From: a virus
IMG/VR virus record: IMGVR_UViG_3300006805_000046
Location: 1-47,056 of that record
DNA length: 47,056 bases
Reading direction: 5' to 3' (one strand)
Within the stretch, counting starts at the first letter, position 1. The number at the start of each line of letters is the position of its first letter. Below, piece after piece: positions 34,501 through 43,199 of the stretch. The notes below the pieces were generated by a model. That model was not told the origin of the DNA and made no database searches. It was given only the letters and a program-made list of their open reading frames with translations. Both the position numbers and the translations under genes were made by a program.

Positions 34501-35977
34501 AAATCCCTACGCGGTATGGAAAGCCATTACTGATGATGCAACCGTGACGGTGGTAGAAGACTCCAATCCATTGGGTAATCTCCAAGAGAAAGAAGTGGTG
34601 GTATTCCGTGGGGGTGGTGGACGCAGCGCGCGTTCAATGACCGCTAAGCATCGTGCCTTCCACAAGAACGGTATTGGTGTTGTATCTGAAGCTACTCCAG
34701 ATAACGGTGACACTGCTACCATTACGTATCTGACGGCTGATCCAAGCTATCGTAGTCTGCGTGGAACTATTGAACCGGTAACGAAGGTTGATGGTAACAT
34801 GGCTCGTGTGGTAAGTACCAGTACAATGATGGCACCTGGCGCTGAACACGACGATCCTAAACGTATCAACTTTATCAGTATTCAGAACAAACAAACCACA
34901 CACTGTGTCGGTTATACTCCAATGCCATGTCGTACTGGCTATGAGCGCGTCATTGCTCATCGCACGGATGACCTGTATGCAAAGACTGCACGACTGGGCG
35001 GTGTAGTGGATGCAGTAACCGATAAAACCATTAGTGTAACGTACAGTGATGGTGAGCGTGTCAGTTATGAACTGGGCAGACGCTTCGGCGTATGGGCTGG
35101 CAATAACATTCCCCACATGGTTACAACTGAGCGCACGAAAGGTGAAGTGATTCGCCCAGGTGACGTGCTCTGCTACAACAGCAACTTCTTCGAACCAGAC
35201 AACCTCGACCCTAATCAGGTTGTAATGAAAACCGGCGCGTTAGCACGCACGGCTTTGTTTGAATCGACGGACACGCTGGAAGATTCCTGCACCATCTCAG
35301 AAGAGCTAGCTGCACGACTGTCAACGACCTCCACCGAAATCCGCATCGTACAAGTTACCAATGATCAAGAAATTAGAAATGCCTTGAAAGTTGGAGATGT
35401 AGTAGATGTAGAGAGTATTTTATGTACCATCGAGAATACTACGGCAGGTCGTAGCGAACTTTTCGACGACGCTGCGCTGGATACATTGAAGCTGTTATCG
35501 AACTTGACCCCTAAGGCTAAAGCCCGTGGCGTCATTGAACGCATCGAAGCAGTTTACACCGGCGATGTTGACGAAATGTCACCCTCCATTCGCGCTATTG
35601 TTGAACGGTCTGACCAGGACATCTATCGTCTAAATAAACAGCTTGGGAAACCAGCTGTGTCGGGACAGGTAGCCGTTGGGTTCCGCATCAATGGTCAGGA
35701 AATGGGTGTCGATGTGGTTGCTATCCGTTACTACATTACCGGCCCAGTATCAATGGGTATTGGTGACAAAGGAGTATTTGCCAATCAGATGAAGTCCGTT
35801 GTTGGACGCGTCATGTTGGGTGAGAATACAACTGAGTCGGGTGAAGCGATTGATGCAGTGTTCAGTTATCAATCTATCGCCAAGCGAGTGGTGTTGTCGG
35901 CGGAACTGATTGGAACCACCAATCGTCTCTGTGTTGAAGTAGGGCGACTGGCCCTTGAGGCATATCGGTCATCTTAA
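31508..35977 (+). CDS. RNA polymerase beta subunit, main part (lacks C-terminus)
   Basis: 1,489 residues, ATG 31508, four bases after the beta-prime stop; GGAG is ten bases upstream. Beta-like features: NGTFRAKGVKYRMRKQRGDLP (about 614-635, the 'GTFIINGxER' region), SRSDRAVFNYSN, a KDVV/GDVL-type series, and near the end ITGPVSMGIGDKGVFANQ (the GDK..NKG catalytic lysine region) followed by GEAIDAVFSYQSIAKRVVLSAELIGT (PVDIxxxPxxxxxRM..GQ). It stops before the final beta domain, which is the separate 14646-15314 gene. An acidic, Pro/Thr-rich insert of about 145 residues (303-447) interrupts the N-terminal part and looks disordered. It matches phiKZ gp178 by position. Together with the beta-prime gene it builds the catalytic core. 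Confidence 0.85.
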   Translation: MIHYNQFYRKYGIRQQGLLARPMLHSLTSFQLPFNSILHHLGEDGTLMSASDLAYQGNAGRYVMTQHVVSLAEDATLGNPINIPTDRNLLMRHFHQKNLKFRLTRDYTIVLNDAKQLVTFNYAFLERLYRYPKTPLQPYYEWCNHYRTMWENVAAIAPTTTRQHFVMMDLPMGLAAPSIYQKYETSGLNLSMLARQFTNPKAFALADLWTWLGAEREKSILSVLPTEVLNKVNLVWVETGHWTVINLGLLEAWRNNPEVTEAMTAGFTANLKLLGANAGQLDPLQMQRRMLRMWMSLIEARSVSDVDELSDQELDIKGQASPASVDNDANRDADGELVFNPAQADEAEVTIDGQLDDIEIPTMVPNAKPTQMPVNATPPTETTDDSAPKKKSRYADAKAQDATKPEELDVGDVELDLPPDESDIMDDKAIDADLAALEKTANEAEVLQEESVGYKPYVPPTDSMEAGVTDSAKRLVARGVLSPAQYRRMEQLAVRYKEIPNPYERGTKLDALTHLTTADVEMAVKTPIAPSVSGVSDASMLSSSLNRFDRDYVREVMKKDVVKMALNVQKAGIAIQNYEVDRIDELNGSYEIHTVKVVPVIGTPSTLRFNLPVVDDNGTFRAKGVKYRMRKQRGDLPIRKISPSEVAMTSYYSKLFVSRSDRAVFNYSNWLLNQITARAVDTLDDSVTDIKLGDVFVNEAKVPRIYSTIAMRCSEFKSGEYHFFFDYDKRERFFGPDTIKAIEGKKGLVPVGKAAGDILIMDTKNVVHRIVAEGDKHVAKPLGTLEQILKLPAAKAPVEIAEVGIYGKAIPIGIVLTYETGLGNLLETLKPDYRRVATRERYVLGDDEFDVRFEDEALIFKRSDKTAQLIFGGFNRYRTDIRRYSVYHFDKKETIAAILDNNGLGSRFPREMDLMFKMWVDHITRELLVEMKEPTDLFNLFISAVRKLETDDHPLAVDNLFMRDKGYERFAGLMYGEIVRSMRQYSGKPANAKATVDLNPYAVWKAITDDATVTVVEDSNPLGNLQEKEVVVFRGGGGRSARSMTAKHRAFHKNGIGVVSEATPDNGDTATITYLTADPSYRSLRGTIEPVTKVDGNMARVVSTSTMMAPGAEHDDPKRINFISIQNKQTTHCVGYTPMPCRTGYERVIAHRTDDLYAKTARLGGVVDAVTDKTISVTYSDGERVSYELGRRFGVWAGNNIPHMVTTERTKGEVIRPGDVLCYNSNFFEPDNLDPNQVVMKTGALARTALFESTDTLEDSCTISEELAARLSTTSTEIRIVQVTNDQEIRNALKVGDVVDVESILCTIENTTAGRSELFDDAALDTLKLLSNLTPKAKARGVIERIEAVYTGDVDEMSPSIRAIVERSDQDIYRLNKQLGKPAVSGQVAVGFRINGQEMGVDVVAIRYYITGPVSMGIGDKGVFANQMKSVVGRVMLGENTTESGEAIDAVFSYQSIAKRVVLSAELIGTTNRLCVEVGRLALEAYRSS

Positions 35978-35983
35978 ACCATC

Positions 35984-36015
35984 GGTTAAGGGGAGTCTTA
36001 GGGCTCCCCTTAACC
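35984..36015. terminator. 12-bp inverted repeat between beta and the next gene
   Basis: GGTTAAGGGGAG (35984-35995) pairs perfectly with CTCCCCTTAACC (36004-36015), loop TCTTAGGG. Could attenuate transcription from the polymerase genes into the virion genes or stabilise mRNA ends. Confidence 0.6.
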
Positions 36016-36036
36016 ACCACCAAAAGGGCATTAATC

Positions 36037-37710
36037 ATGTTGCGCAAAGAGTCCATCGAATCGGTCATCGTGCTGGCTAAGAAGGCAGCTGCTGCCGGCC
36101 TCACCATCACACCAATTTCCAATACGCCACTTGCACTGGCGATGCAAAATTGTTACACACCAGAACTGGATTCCGCTAAAGATGCGGACATTTACAGCAT
36201 TGGTGATTTGCTCCACGTTGCCTCTACTCGTCCAGATGTAGCAGGTAGCTTCCCACATGACGACGCTATTAACGTAGTGGTCGATATGGTGAGCGGGTCA
36301 GTGCAGAAGAATCTGTTGCTGGCACGCACCATTGTCAATCCGCAAGTATTGCAGTTGGCAAAATTCGTAGAAGATGAAATTGGCAAAACTGAAGTAGCGA
36401 CTTCTTCACCAGTGGCCATTGTACCGGATTACATGAATGGCATTTGGGCCTCTACCACATTGGAAACAATGGTTGGTCGATACGAAGAAAGTTTCGTTGA
36501 ATCCATGCCTGCTCCACAGTGGTTTGACGCCAAGCCAGTTGATGAAATACTGGGACTGCTGAACAGCGGCTCGAGCGCTTTCGATAAGGAAGTGGATGTG
36601 TGGACTGCACAGCTCGGTGCTGACTTCTTCAATGCAGTGTACTGTCGTGTGTTCATGTTGAATCCAGTTGGTAGCCCTGCTCTGTCCAACATTTACGATT
36701 ACCTGGATGATCGCGTTAACTGCATGCCATTGGAATTGCGTAACCGCGCATTGGCTGTGTACCTGATGGCTCGCTCCATGAAAGGCGATGCACCAGAAGG
36801 CGCAGACATGCCATTGAACGTATACCGTGAGAAGATGTCTAAGTTGGCTGAGCAAGCGGGGCGTTCAGTGGCTCAAGCGCTGGCTCGTCGTCGCTCTGAC
36901 ATTCGCGGTAAACTGTTGATTCCATTCTGGCCAAACTGTTCCGTCAGTCAAGCCTTGGCAACAGGCACTACTATCCTGGTAACAGGTGAAGTGTATGACC
37001 AGTGGATTGCTAACGGTGGCTCACCTGACATTATTCTGGGCGCGTTCGTTACTGATCAGACCATGTCACCGGATGCATTGCTGGCGGGTGCTGAGAAGTT
37101 TAGCTCTGCTTGGAGTCGCACGCAGATTCTATTGCGTAGCCAAGCAGTCTCGGGTCGTTTCAACGGCATCATCCGTGGCTTGATTGCCGGTGTACAGCAG
37201 ATCGTTAACGACATTGCTGAAGACGAGTTGGTGGTGGTCAATCGCAATGTGCTAATGTCACGTTGTAACGAAGTGGTCTCCACACTGTCTTCAGAATGTG
37301 CAAACGATCTCTACGGCACTGCTCGCAAAGTACTTTGCTTTGTACTGTACGCCCACACCGATGCAGAGAAGATCCTGCAAGCCTTGGATCGTGCATTGGC
37401 AGGTAATCCAGATCTGGATGTGCGTGAAGGTGCATTGTACGCAGTTATCGATATGATGGCTGAATGGCTGTTGAAGCTGGTAGACGTTCGTATTGGTGCG
37501 GTGCCTAATGGTCCTGATACTGAAAACGAAAAAGCAGCCTCTGCATTGGCTACGTTGGCAACTGCCATTGAAATTGGTGTGGAAACGATTGACCGCATTG
37601 CCGGTAATGAAATCTCCAACCAAGTCGATGGAGCGCAAGCCACTAACGGCATCATCGCACAGGCACTGTCGTTGAAGCTACAAAACAAACTGCAACATCT
37701 AATCCCCTAA
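36037..37710 (+). CDS. Probable virion structural protein, 557 aa (phiKZ gp177-like by position)
   Basis: ATG 36037 with AAAAGGGC upstream. Helical, Ala/Leu-rich, low in Lys and with no enzyme motif. Codon use is biased to a small set (GTG, CTG, GAA), as expected for an abundant protein. It is positioned between beta and a small gene followed by the prohead protease; in phiKZ the equivalent gene products are head components. The assignment is by order, not by alignment. Confidence 0.7.
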   Translation: MLRKESIESVIVLAKKAAAAGLTITPISNTPLALAMQNCYTPELDSAKDADIYSIGDLLHVASTRPDVAGSFPHDDAINVVVDMVSGSVQKNLLLARTIVNPQVLQLAKFVEDEIGKTEVATSSPVAIVPDYMNGIWASTTLETMVGRYEESFVESMPAPQWFDAKPVDEILGLLNSGSSAFDKEVDVWTAQLGADFFNAVYCRVFMLNPVGSPALSNIYDYLDDRVNCMPLELRNRALAVYLMARSMKGDAPEGADMPLNVYREKMSKLAEQAGRSVAQALARRRSDIRGKLLIPFWPNCSVSQALATGTTILVTGEVYDQWIANGGSPDIILGAFVTDQTMSPDALLAGAEKFSSAWSRTQILLRSQAVSGRFNGIIRGLIAGVQQIVNDIAEDELVVVNRNVLMSRCNEVVSTLSSECANDLYGTARKVLCFVLYAHTDAEKILQALDRALAGNPDLDVREGALYAVIDMMAEWLLKLVDVRIGAVPNGPDTENEKAASALATLATAIEIGVETIDRIAGNEISNQVDGAQATNGIIAQALSLKLQNKLQHLIP

Positions 37711-37730
37711 TCTTCCCTTAAGGAGCCGGT

Positions 37731-38453
37731 ATGAAGTTTACAGACATGACACGTGATGCTAGCGTAATTCATGCCGGCTTGGTTGAGAAGCCAGGCGGAA
37801 TGTTAATCGCTAAGGTCCCACTGCGCATCTATACTCCAAAACGATTTGAAGCAAAGAAGTTAGCAATCATTGCTTCTGAGGTTCGAGTCATTGGGATATT
37901 TGCAATTGTAATTGATCAGACGTACGCAGTGTCCAAAGCCTTAGCCATGATGCAGCTCACACCGTCCAGTACGAGTGTGGTAAAGATAGATGATGACGAG
38001 TACTATGAGTTCTCGTTTGATGCAGGTGCGGTAGTGTGTCCGAATATCAATCTAGTGCAAACTGATCAGCTGGCCTTTAAGGTCTATGATGAGATTATTG
38101 CTGGTGGACACATTCCCGGCTTTATCGCAGGGGATGACTTGGCTAAGTTATTTGATACGGCCAAATACCACTGTAACGTAACGCTGTCGCCTACTAACGC
38201 GCCGTTGGAAATGATTGCTGCTGCAATCAGTCGTGACCCTAGCGATCTACGCCGTTACTATCGACATGCAATTGAAACAATCGACGATCAGAAAACGAAA
38301 CCGCCACACTTCATTGCATTCCGTAACGTTATCCGCGGTGCAACGAATACGACGGCTCGCTTGATGGGATCTTACTTTGACGATGGCATTATGTCAGCGC
38401 TGGTAAATCCGTCTGAGAAAGCTGAAGGCATTGAAACACTTCTGAGATCCTAA
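37731..38453 (+). CDS. Probable virion-associated protein, 240 aa (phiKZ gp176-like by position)
   Basis: Not recognised by motif. ATG 37731 with AAGGAGCCGGT upstream. Alpha/beta with a hydrophobic strand (VIGIFAIVIDQTYAV) and a basic helix (RRYYRHAIETI). It is 20 bases after the previous gene and 14 before the prohead protease, so all three are likely co-expressed late genes. Confidence 0.7.
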   Translation: MKFTDMTRDASVIHAGLVEKPGGMLIAKVPLRIYTPKRFEAKKLAIIASEVRVIGIFAIVIDQTYAVSKALAMMQLTPSSTSVVKIDDDEYYEFSFDAGAVVCPNINLVQTDQLAFKVYDEIIAGGHIPGFIAGDDLAKLFDTAKYHCNVTLSPTNAPLEMIAAAISRDPSDLRRYYRHAIETIDDQKTKPPHFIAFRNVIRGATNTTARLMGSYFDDGIMSALVNPSEKAEGIETLLRS

Positions 38454-38467
38454 TTAAGAGAGCGATC

Positions 38468-39241
38468 ATGGCATACGCAAGTTTTTCGTGTACCGCATTA
38501 GTCGGTACGAATAAGGTCGGACTACTTCAAAAAGACGCAGACGGTTACTACGACGTAGTGCTGGGTGCATTGGATTACTTTAACAGCCGTGGCGATTTCT
38601 ATCCACTGGCCACCGCCAAGCGACTGTTTGAAAGTTCATCCATTCTGATGCGACGCATCAAGGGTGGCAATCTGCGCGGCGAGTGTGGACATCCCCGCAA
38701 GCTACCAGGCCAATCGATGCCAGAGTACATTCACCGTATTCTGGACATTAATGAACCAACGGTCTCGCACCACATTCGCGAAGTGTGGATTGACGATAAG
38801 TCAATGAAGGACGATAATGGTCGACCAATTGTGCTGGTGCGCGGTTGGGTTCGTCCAGCTGGCCTACACGGCGCAGGTCTCCAGAAAGCACTGGATAACA
38901 AACACGAAAACGTTTGTTTCTCCATTCGCTCGCTAACGCGTGACGTACTTACACCCACAGGCACTTACATTAAGAACCTGGAAGAGATCATCACCTGGGA
39001 CTGGGTAAATGAGCCTGGTATTAATGTTGCCAATAAGTTCGGTCATCCCTCGCTGGAAAACATGATGTCTGATGTTGTATTTACAGATAGTCATTTGCGT
39101 GCCGTTCGCGACCTGCAGCATGCCGACACATGTGGCCTAGAGTCACGTGGTGGGTTAAGTGTAGAGTCATTGATATCCAGTCTGCAATGGGAACCCCCAG
39201 TCGACTCAATGGTTGTATTGCCTGCTTCTAGCAAGTGGTAA
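38468..39241 (+). CDS. Prohead core protease (T4 gp21 / phiKZ gp175 type)
   Basis: 257 residues, ATG 38468 after AAGAGAGCGATC. The pattern matches herpesvirus-like phage prohead proteases: NLRGECGHPR (His75, in the family's 'GELDHP' position), VSHHIREVWID, RGWVRPAGLHGAGLQKAL, NVCFSIRSL (Ser152, in the 'VSSRGL' position) and WDWVNEPG (Asp178, 'DlVtxPs'). The His-Ser pair is catalytic in this family. It removes internal core and scaffold proteins and trims head proteins, cleaving after S/A/G-x-E in phiKZ. Candidates in this window are the acidic linkers of virion proteins. A hairpin follows the gene. Confidence 0.9.
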   Translation: MAYASFSCTALVGTNKVGLLQKDADGYYDVVLGALDYFNSRGDFYPLATAKRLFESSSILMRRIKGGNLRGECGHPRKLPGQSMPEYIHRILDINEPTVSHHIREVWIDDKSMKDDNGRPIVLVRGWVRPAGLHGAGLQKALDNKHENVCFSIRSLTRDVLTPTGTYIKNLEEIITWDWVNEPGINVANKFGHPSLENMMSDVVFTDSHLRAVRDLQHADTCGLESRGGLSVESLISSLQWEPPVDSMVVLPASSKW

Positions 39242-39245
39242 TAAG

Positions 39246-39286
39246 GCGACATAAGCCGGGAGGGGCTACCCTCCCGGTCTGTGTCG
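39246..39286 (+). terminator. Hairpin terminator of the CATA family
   Basis: CGACATAAG, then CCGGGAGGG (39256-39264) paired with CCCTCCCGG (39269-39277), then TCTGTGTCG. The left CATA is present, but the right side has TGTG where the family has TATG. Confidence 0.7.
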
Positions 39287-39310
39287 ATTGTATTTAAAGC
39301 GGAGTGTCTC

Positions 39311-40741
39311 ATGGACCAGCGTACTGAAAAAGAAAAGTTGGAAGAATTCCTGGGCACTGCAGCGCCAGAGAAAGCTGACAAAATAGAACTAGTGGATAAT
39401 GGGTTGGGTGAGATTGCTTTACTGGAGTTCTTTAAAAGCCCCGACATCAAAGTTGTTGTTCCAGCGGTCGCTCGGTCCCCAGAAATGGATCAAACAATCC
39501 CTGCTTGGTCAATGCCCTTTACACTTAAAGATCTTTTACGTAAATACGAAAACTTTGCTCACAAGTTCATTTACGGCGACGTAGACTGGAAGGGAGGTTT
39601 CTACCTATTTCAAGCCCGCCCTGCTATGATCGCTAAACCCACCAATGGCGTAGCGGGGTTTGACTCAATAATTGACACTGGGTGGATTATTCCATACTCG
39701 CCCGAGACCAAACGCTGTCCCGTTACGTTAATAGGTAAAGTATTTGTGACCGAGATGCGTTTGCAAGGCATTAGTAAACTCGGTAAAGCCAGGGCGCACC
39801 ATACCACGATAATCGTACAGATCGACGAAGGGCATAGCGTAAAACTTAATGCAGAGGCTGAGTTAGATGCAGGGTACTGGAGTTGCGTTGAAGCATATGA
39901 CCAGGTGTTGGGTGATTTCGTATTACGCCATGAGCGCATTACACGAAACGCTTATTTGGTGGAGCGCGCTCTATCTGCTAGCATGTTGTCTTACCCAACG
40001 GATGCCAGTGACGTAGAACTCAGCGAACACGACAAAGCAAAGCGGTATGTAGAAATAGTGGCAATGGATAATGCGGCAGAGATTGAACTAATCGCTGGCA
40101 CCGAGTTTGATACGTACCCACTGATCCACATTAGCAAAGACAAAATCCCAAGCTTCTCACCGTTTGTGTCTGCCCGCACGTTGGGTGTGGATGAAGAAGA
40201 TAGACTCTTACCACGCATCTGTGTGACACCGTATGTCATCAACTCCCTAGTGGCCAAAGGTACATTGCGCGGTGATTACTTCGAACGCGATAAAGATGAA
40301 ACATGGCCAATGATGCGCGTGTACGGACTGAATGCCGATTGGGTATTTAGACCATCGGGTAAACTGGTTGCGGATGCACCGGCTACGGATGAGCTTTGGT
40401 TATTGAGCTATAGCGAATCCACGCAACAATATCCAGCCATCCAGATCGCCGAGTTCTTTCCAAAGGAAATTACGTATCAGCATCTAGGTAAACACACGCA
40501 AGCCACCATCTCTAAAATCGAATGGTATGTACAGGTGCAGCCTGATAAACAAATAATGTGGTGCAAAGGTTGTCCATTAGTGGGTGGCTATTATCACATC
40601 ACTGAAGAGCGTACACTGGTTGATGAAAAACCAAAAACCAAATTCATCAAGCGAGTCATTACGAGCGACATGTACGTCGCTGGTAAGGAGTTGCTAGTGA
40701 ATATTCCTAAAAAGGAAGCCCCTCCATCCAGTGGATGGTAA
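39311..40741 (+). CDS. Hypothetical protein, 476 aa, probable virion protein
   Basis: ATG 39311 with GGAG seven bases upstream; a GTG at 39281 inside the previous hairpin tail is rejected. Mixed alpha/beta, Trp- and Tyr-rich, with repeated short strands (VRVYGLNADWVFRP, LWLLSYSESTQQYP) and a Cys pair motif WCKGC. No enzymatic signature. The gene directly follows the protease and precedes the lipoprotein by 16 bases. I cannot assign a role. Confidence 0.7.
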   Translation: MDQRTEKEKLEEFLGTAAPEKADKIELVDNGLGEIALLEFFKSPDIKVVVPAVARSPEMDQTIPAWSMPFTLKDLLRKYENFAHKFIYGDVDWKGGFYLFQARPAMIAKPTNGVAGFDSIIDTGWIIPYSPETKRCPVTLIGKVFVTEMRLQGISKLGKARAHHTTIIVQIDEGHSVKLNAEAELDAGYWSCVEAYDQVLGDFVLRHERITRNAYLVERALSASMLSYPTDASDVELSEHDKAKRYVEIVAMDNAAEIELIAGTEFDTYPLIHISKDKIPSFSPFVSARTLGVDEEDRLLPRICVTPYVINSLVAKGTLRGDYFERDKDETWPMMRVYGLNADWVFRPSGKLVADAPATDELWLLSYSESTQQYPAIQIAEFFPKEITYQHLGKHTQATISKIEWYVQVQPDKQIMWCKGCPLVGGYYHITEERTLVDEKPKTKFIKRVITSDMYVAGKELLVNIPKKEAPPSSGW

Positions 40742-40757
40742 CAACCGGAGATATACG

Positions 40758-41222
40758 ATGTTTGATAAAATGAAAGGCCTACTCCTTTACCTACGATTGA
40801 AAGCAGTTTCTGCTTTCATTCTAGTAGCGATGGTATTCAGTTCCGCGGGTTGCTCTACCATTCACGAGTGGTATGCAAACCCTGCTAATAAAGTGGCTAT
40901 CAAAACCGTGGTAACCATTGCGGTGATGGACTTGGTCACTAAGCATCCCGAGTACAGGGAAAAGATACGGTCTACTACCACCGCTGTCCGACTCTATGTG
41001 GATGGTAAACCGTTAGCCACTGCCCCTGAGATAATGGCATTGGTGAGTTCCAAGATTGAATGGGATAAGTTGAAGCCCGAAGAATCTTTGGCAATTCAAA
41101 TTGTCATGTCTACTATTCAAGCCTCTATCGAAGAAAAATTGGCATCCGGCCAAATTAAGCAAGACTACCGGGTATCAGTTGGACAGATGTTGGATTGGGT
41201 AGCTGCTGCGGCAGAGTACTAA
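40758..41222 (+). CDS. Lipoprotein, 154 aa
   Basis: ATG 40758, CCGGAGATATACG upstream; an upstream GTG at 40731 is rejected. Residues 14-31 form a signal peptide (KAVSAFILVAMVFSSAG) ending at a lipobox-like SSAGC with Cys32 as lipidation site, then STIHEWYANP. Mature chain is soluble and helical. Possible roles: outer-membrane spanin subunit, superinfection exclusion, or other envelope function. The 147-residue one-TM protein at 8687 could be an inner-membrane partner, but they are far apart and the link is speculation. Confidence 0.8.
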   Translation: MFDKMKGLLLYLRLKAVSAFILVAMVFSSAGCSTIHEWYANPANKVAIKTVVTIAVMDLVTKHPEYREKIRSTTTAVRLYVDGKPLATAPEIMALVSSKIEWDKLKPEESLAIQIVMSTIQASIEEKLASGQIKQDYRVSVGQMLDWVAAAAEY

Positions 41223-41261
41223 ACTTAATGTAGAACCATTCACCCATTTGGAGTTTTGAAG

Positions 41262-42284
41262 ATGACCCTTAAAGTATTTGATGGATCCACGTGGGTGGAT
41301 GTTAAAAGTCAGATTAAAGTACAAGAAGCAGGGCAGCCTACTTTAACCGATATTAAAGAAGTCTGGCACACTGCCGCTGGGGGCGCTACCCCAAACTGGC
41401 AAAAGGTGTGGGCAAAAGAAACTATTGTCCTTCTTTCAGGCGGTGGAAGAAATATTGATCTACGGCTTGAATACGATATTCGCGTTTTACCACCACCTGT
41501 AGCTGGAGATGTTATTATTTTTAGAAATCCAGCTGGTGGTTTAATAGGTGGGTCATATCAAAATAATGCCCCTGCCCCAAGAGTAGCTATTACTAGTAGA
41601 GATTATACCGCCCCAACAGTTATTAACGATGGTGGAACGTTAATTTATCAAGGTACACCTAATTGTGTTTTCACACCAACAATAGTCGGGGATAAATTAT
41701 ATATTGTCCCAAAAACATTTAGTATGGTGACTGGTAATTGGCCTGCTGGGGTTATTCTCATTTTCGAAAACTATGGCTTCATTTACGGACATGGTGGTCC
41801 TGGCGGTGGTTATTTTGTACGCATAGCGCCAGGGCAGTGGTATGCAATTGCCGGGGATGGCGGGGATGCAATTGGCGCTACCGTTCCATTGATAATGAGA
41901 AATTTCAATACAATAGCTGGAGGGGGAGGTGGCGGAAGTGGTTACCATACGGCGATAGGTGGCGGTGGTGGCGCTGGTAGCGATGGTGGCGCTGCAGGGT
42001 GGTCGCCTATCTCACCTGGAGGAGTTGTGTTAAATCCAAATACGGCTGGTAATGGCTCGTCGCAAGGATTGGGCGGGGTTGCAACGTACGGCGGCGACCA
42101 CTATTATGGCGGTTTAGGCGGGGCGTTAGGACAAGATGGCGGTGCCTGTAGCTGGACTGACAATGGTGGTCCGTTGCAGTCAGGTTTCCCTGGATATGGC
42201 AGAGCTGGACGTGCCGTCGGCAAAGGGGCAAATCTCATTACCTGGCAAAACTATGGAACCGTTCTTGGGGCGTTGGTAAACTAA
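41262..42284 (+). CDS. Glycine-rich receptor-binding adhesin-like protein
   Basis: 340 residues, ATG 41262, GGAG eight bases before. N-terminal half beta-type (TLKVFDGSTWVDVKSQI, DITSRDYTAPT). From about residue 165 to the end it is dominated by Gly runs (AGGGGGGSGYH, GGGGGAGSDGG, YGGLGGALGQDGG), like the polyglycine-helix receptor tip of T-even gp38-type adhesins and the glycine-rich domains of phage fibres. Likely at the distal tail end where it binds the host surface. It follows the lipoprotein in the same unit and ends at a hairpin. Base composition of the Gly part is simple-sequence-like, allowing length variation. Confidence 0.75.
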   Translation: MTLKVFDGSTWVDVKSQIKVQEAGQPTLTDIKEVWHTAAGGATPNWQKVWAKETIVLLSGGGRNIDLRLEYDIRVLPPPVAGDVIIFRNPAGGLIGGSYQNNAPAPRVAITSRDYTAPTVINDGGTLIYQGTPNCVFTPTIVGDKLYIVPKTFSMVTGNWPAGVILIFENYGFIYGHGGPGGGYFVRIAPGQWYAIAGDGGDAIGATVPLIMRNFNTIAGGGGGGSGYHTAIGGGGGAGSDGGAAGWSPISPGGVVLNPNTAGNGSSQGLGGVATYGGDHYYGGLGGALGQDGGACSWTDNGGPLQSGFPGYGRAGRAVGKGANLITWQNYGTVLGALVN

Positions 42285-42285
42285 A

Positions 42286-42326
42286 GGCATAACTAGACAC
42301 TCCCCTTTTGAGGGAGTGTCTATGCC
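42286..42326 (+). terminator. Hairpin terminator of the CATA/TATG family
   Basis: GGCATA, then GACACTCCC (42296-42304) paired with GGGAGTGTC (42312-42320), then TATGCC. Closes the adhesin gene. Confidence 0.8.
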
Positions 42327-42420
42327 GCCTATCATTGGAAATCTTTACAGAGACATATTACTATTGTGAGTAGACTTGGTACCTCTATTCATCCCATCAA
42401 TCCTTGCAAGGAAAACAACC

Positions 42421-42897
42421 ATGTCTGAACAAAAAGAAATTACGCTGAAAGATTCCACCTTGGAAATGTCCAAGCGTATTACCGATGCCGGCTTTAAGGT
42501 TCTTAAAGATGGCAACGTGGATGCACCCGAAGGTCTGTTTGAGCAATGTCTCGAAGGCTCTGGTTTGAACCTCGGTGACTTCAAGAAGACCCAGGGTTTC
42601 ATCGCGGAGTTTGCTGCTGGTCTGGGGCATTCCCTGGGCAGTCAGGCAGTTGCCGTAATGGGCAAGCATAAGGAAGTGGAAACCATCGCCACTGAGGTGG
42701 CAATTGCGCGTGACAAGCTGGGCGCGCAAATCAATCGTTCACAAGTAGTGAATGATGGCAAGGGTGGACAAGCTACTATCCACGGTAACCTCTCCATGAA
42801 GTATACCACTTCTGGTGCAGGCAATTCCCGTGGAGAACTGAAGAAAGTTCGTCAATCACTGCGTGAGCAAGCTTCACGCATTCTGGCTGATGACTAA
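42421..42897 (+). CDS. Hypothetical small abundant protein, 158 aa
   Basis: Not recognised. ATG 42421 after CAAGGAAAACAACC. Codon use is strongly biased (AAG, GAA, CTG, GGT, CGT), the strongest of the small genes here, which suggests high expression. Helical, soluble, with a predicted coiled region and a Ser/Gly-poor body; ends AILADD-like (SRILADD). It stands alone between two hairpins. A 90-base leader runs upstream after 42326. Structural or DNA-binding roles are both possible. Confidence 0.75.
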   Translation: MSEQKEITLKDSTLEMSKRITDAGFKVLKDGNVDAPEGLFEQCLEGSGLNLGDFKKTQGFIAEFAAGLGHSLGSQAVAVMGKHKEVETIATEVAIARDKLGAQINRSQVVNDGKGGQATIHGNLSMKYTTSGAGNSRGELKKVRQSLREQASRILADD

Positions 42898-42905
42898 ACC
42901 CACAC

Positions 42906-42932
42906 GGAGAGTCGGGACCACCCCGACTCTCC
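42906..42932 (+). terminator. Hairpin terminator
   Basis: Perfect 11-bp stem GGAGAGTCGGG (42906-42916) with CCCGACTCTCC (42922-42932), loop ACCAC, no T run and no TATG. Ends the 42421 gene. Confidence 0.65.
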
Positions 42933-42954
42933 ATTACTCCAGAAAGGATCTACC

Positions 42955-43128
42955 ATGAAATTCTTAATACTGTTCGCAGTGATTGGATTCATTCTTTGGA
43001 AGCATCCGTACCTAGGTGCTTTTATTGTAGGGTTGTTAATCCTACGTTTCATCCCATGGCTGTTAGTCATCGGTGTGGTTGGTACTATTATCTACTTTGC
43101 AAATCTTGCAAATAAACAAGCAGCTTAA
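42955..43128 (+). CDS. Small two-segment membrane protein, 57 aa
   Basis: Short frame from ATG 42955, with AGAAAGGATCTACC upstream. Residues 2-14 (KFLILFAVIGFIL) and 20-50 (LGAFIVGLLILRF...LLVIGVVGTIIYF) are strongly hydrophobic with KHP and RFIPW breaks, predicting two or three membrane passes; it ends ANKQAA. Such tiny hydrophobic proteins can be holin-like or membrane-anchoring factors; nothing specific shows which. It is separated from neighbours by a hairpin before it and by 71 bases after it. Confidence 0.7.
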   Translation: MKFLILFAVIGFILWKHPYLGAFIVGLLILRFIPWLLVIGVVGTIIYFANLANKQAA

Positions 43129-43199
43129 GTAACCATACAGCGGGTTGATTACCAACTCGCTTAATTTAACTACTGCACTTTTTATTTTTTGGAGGTTCT

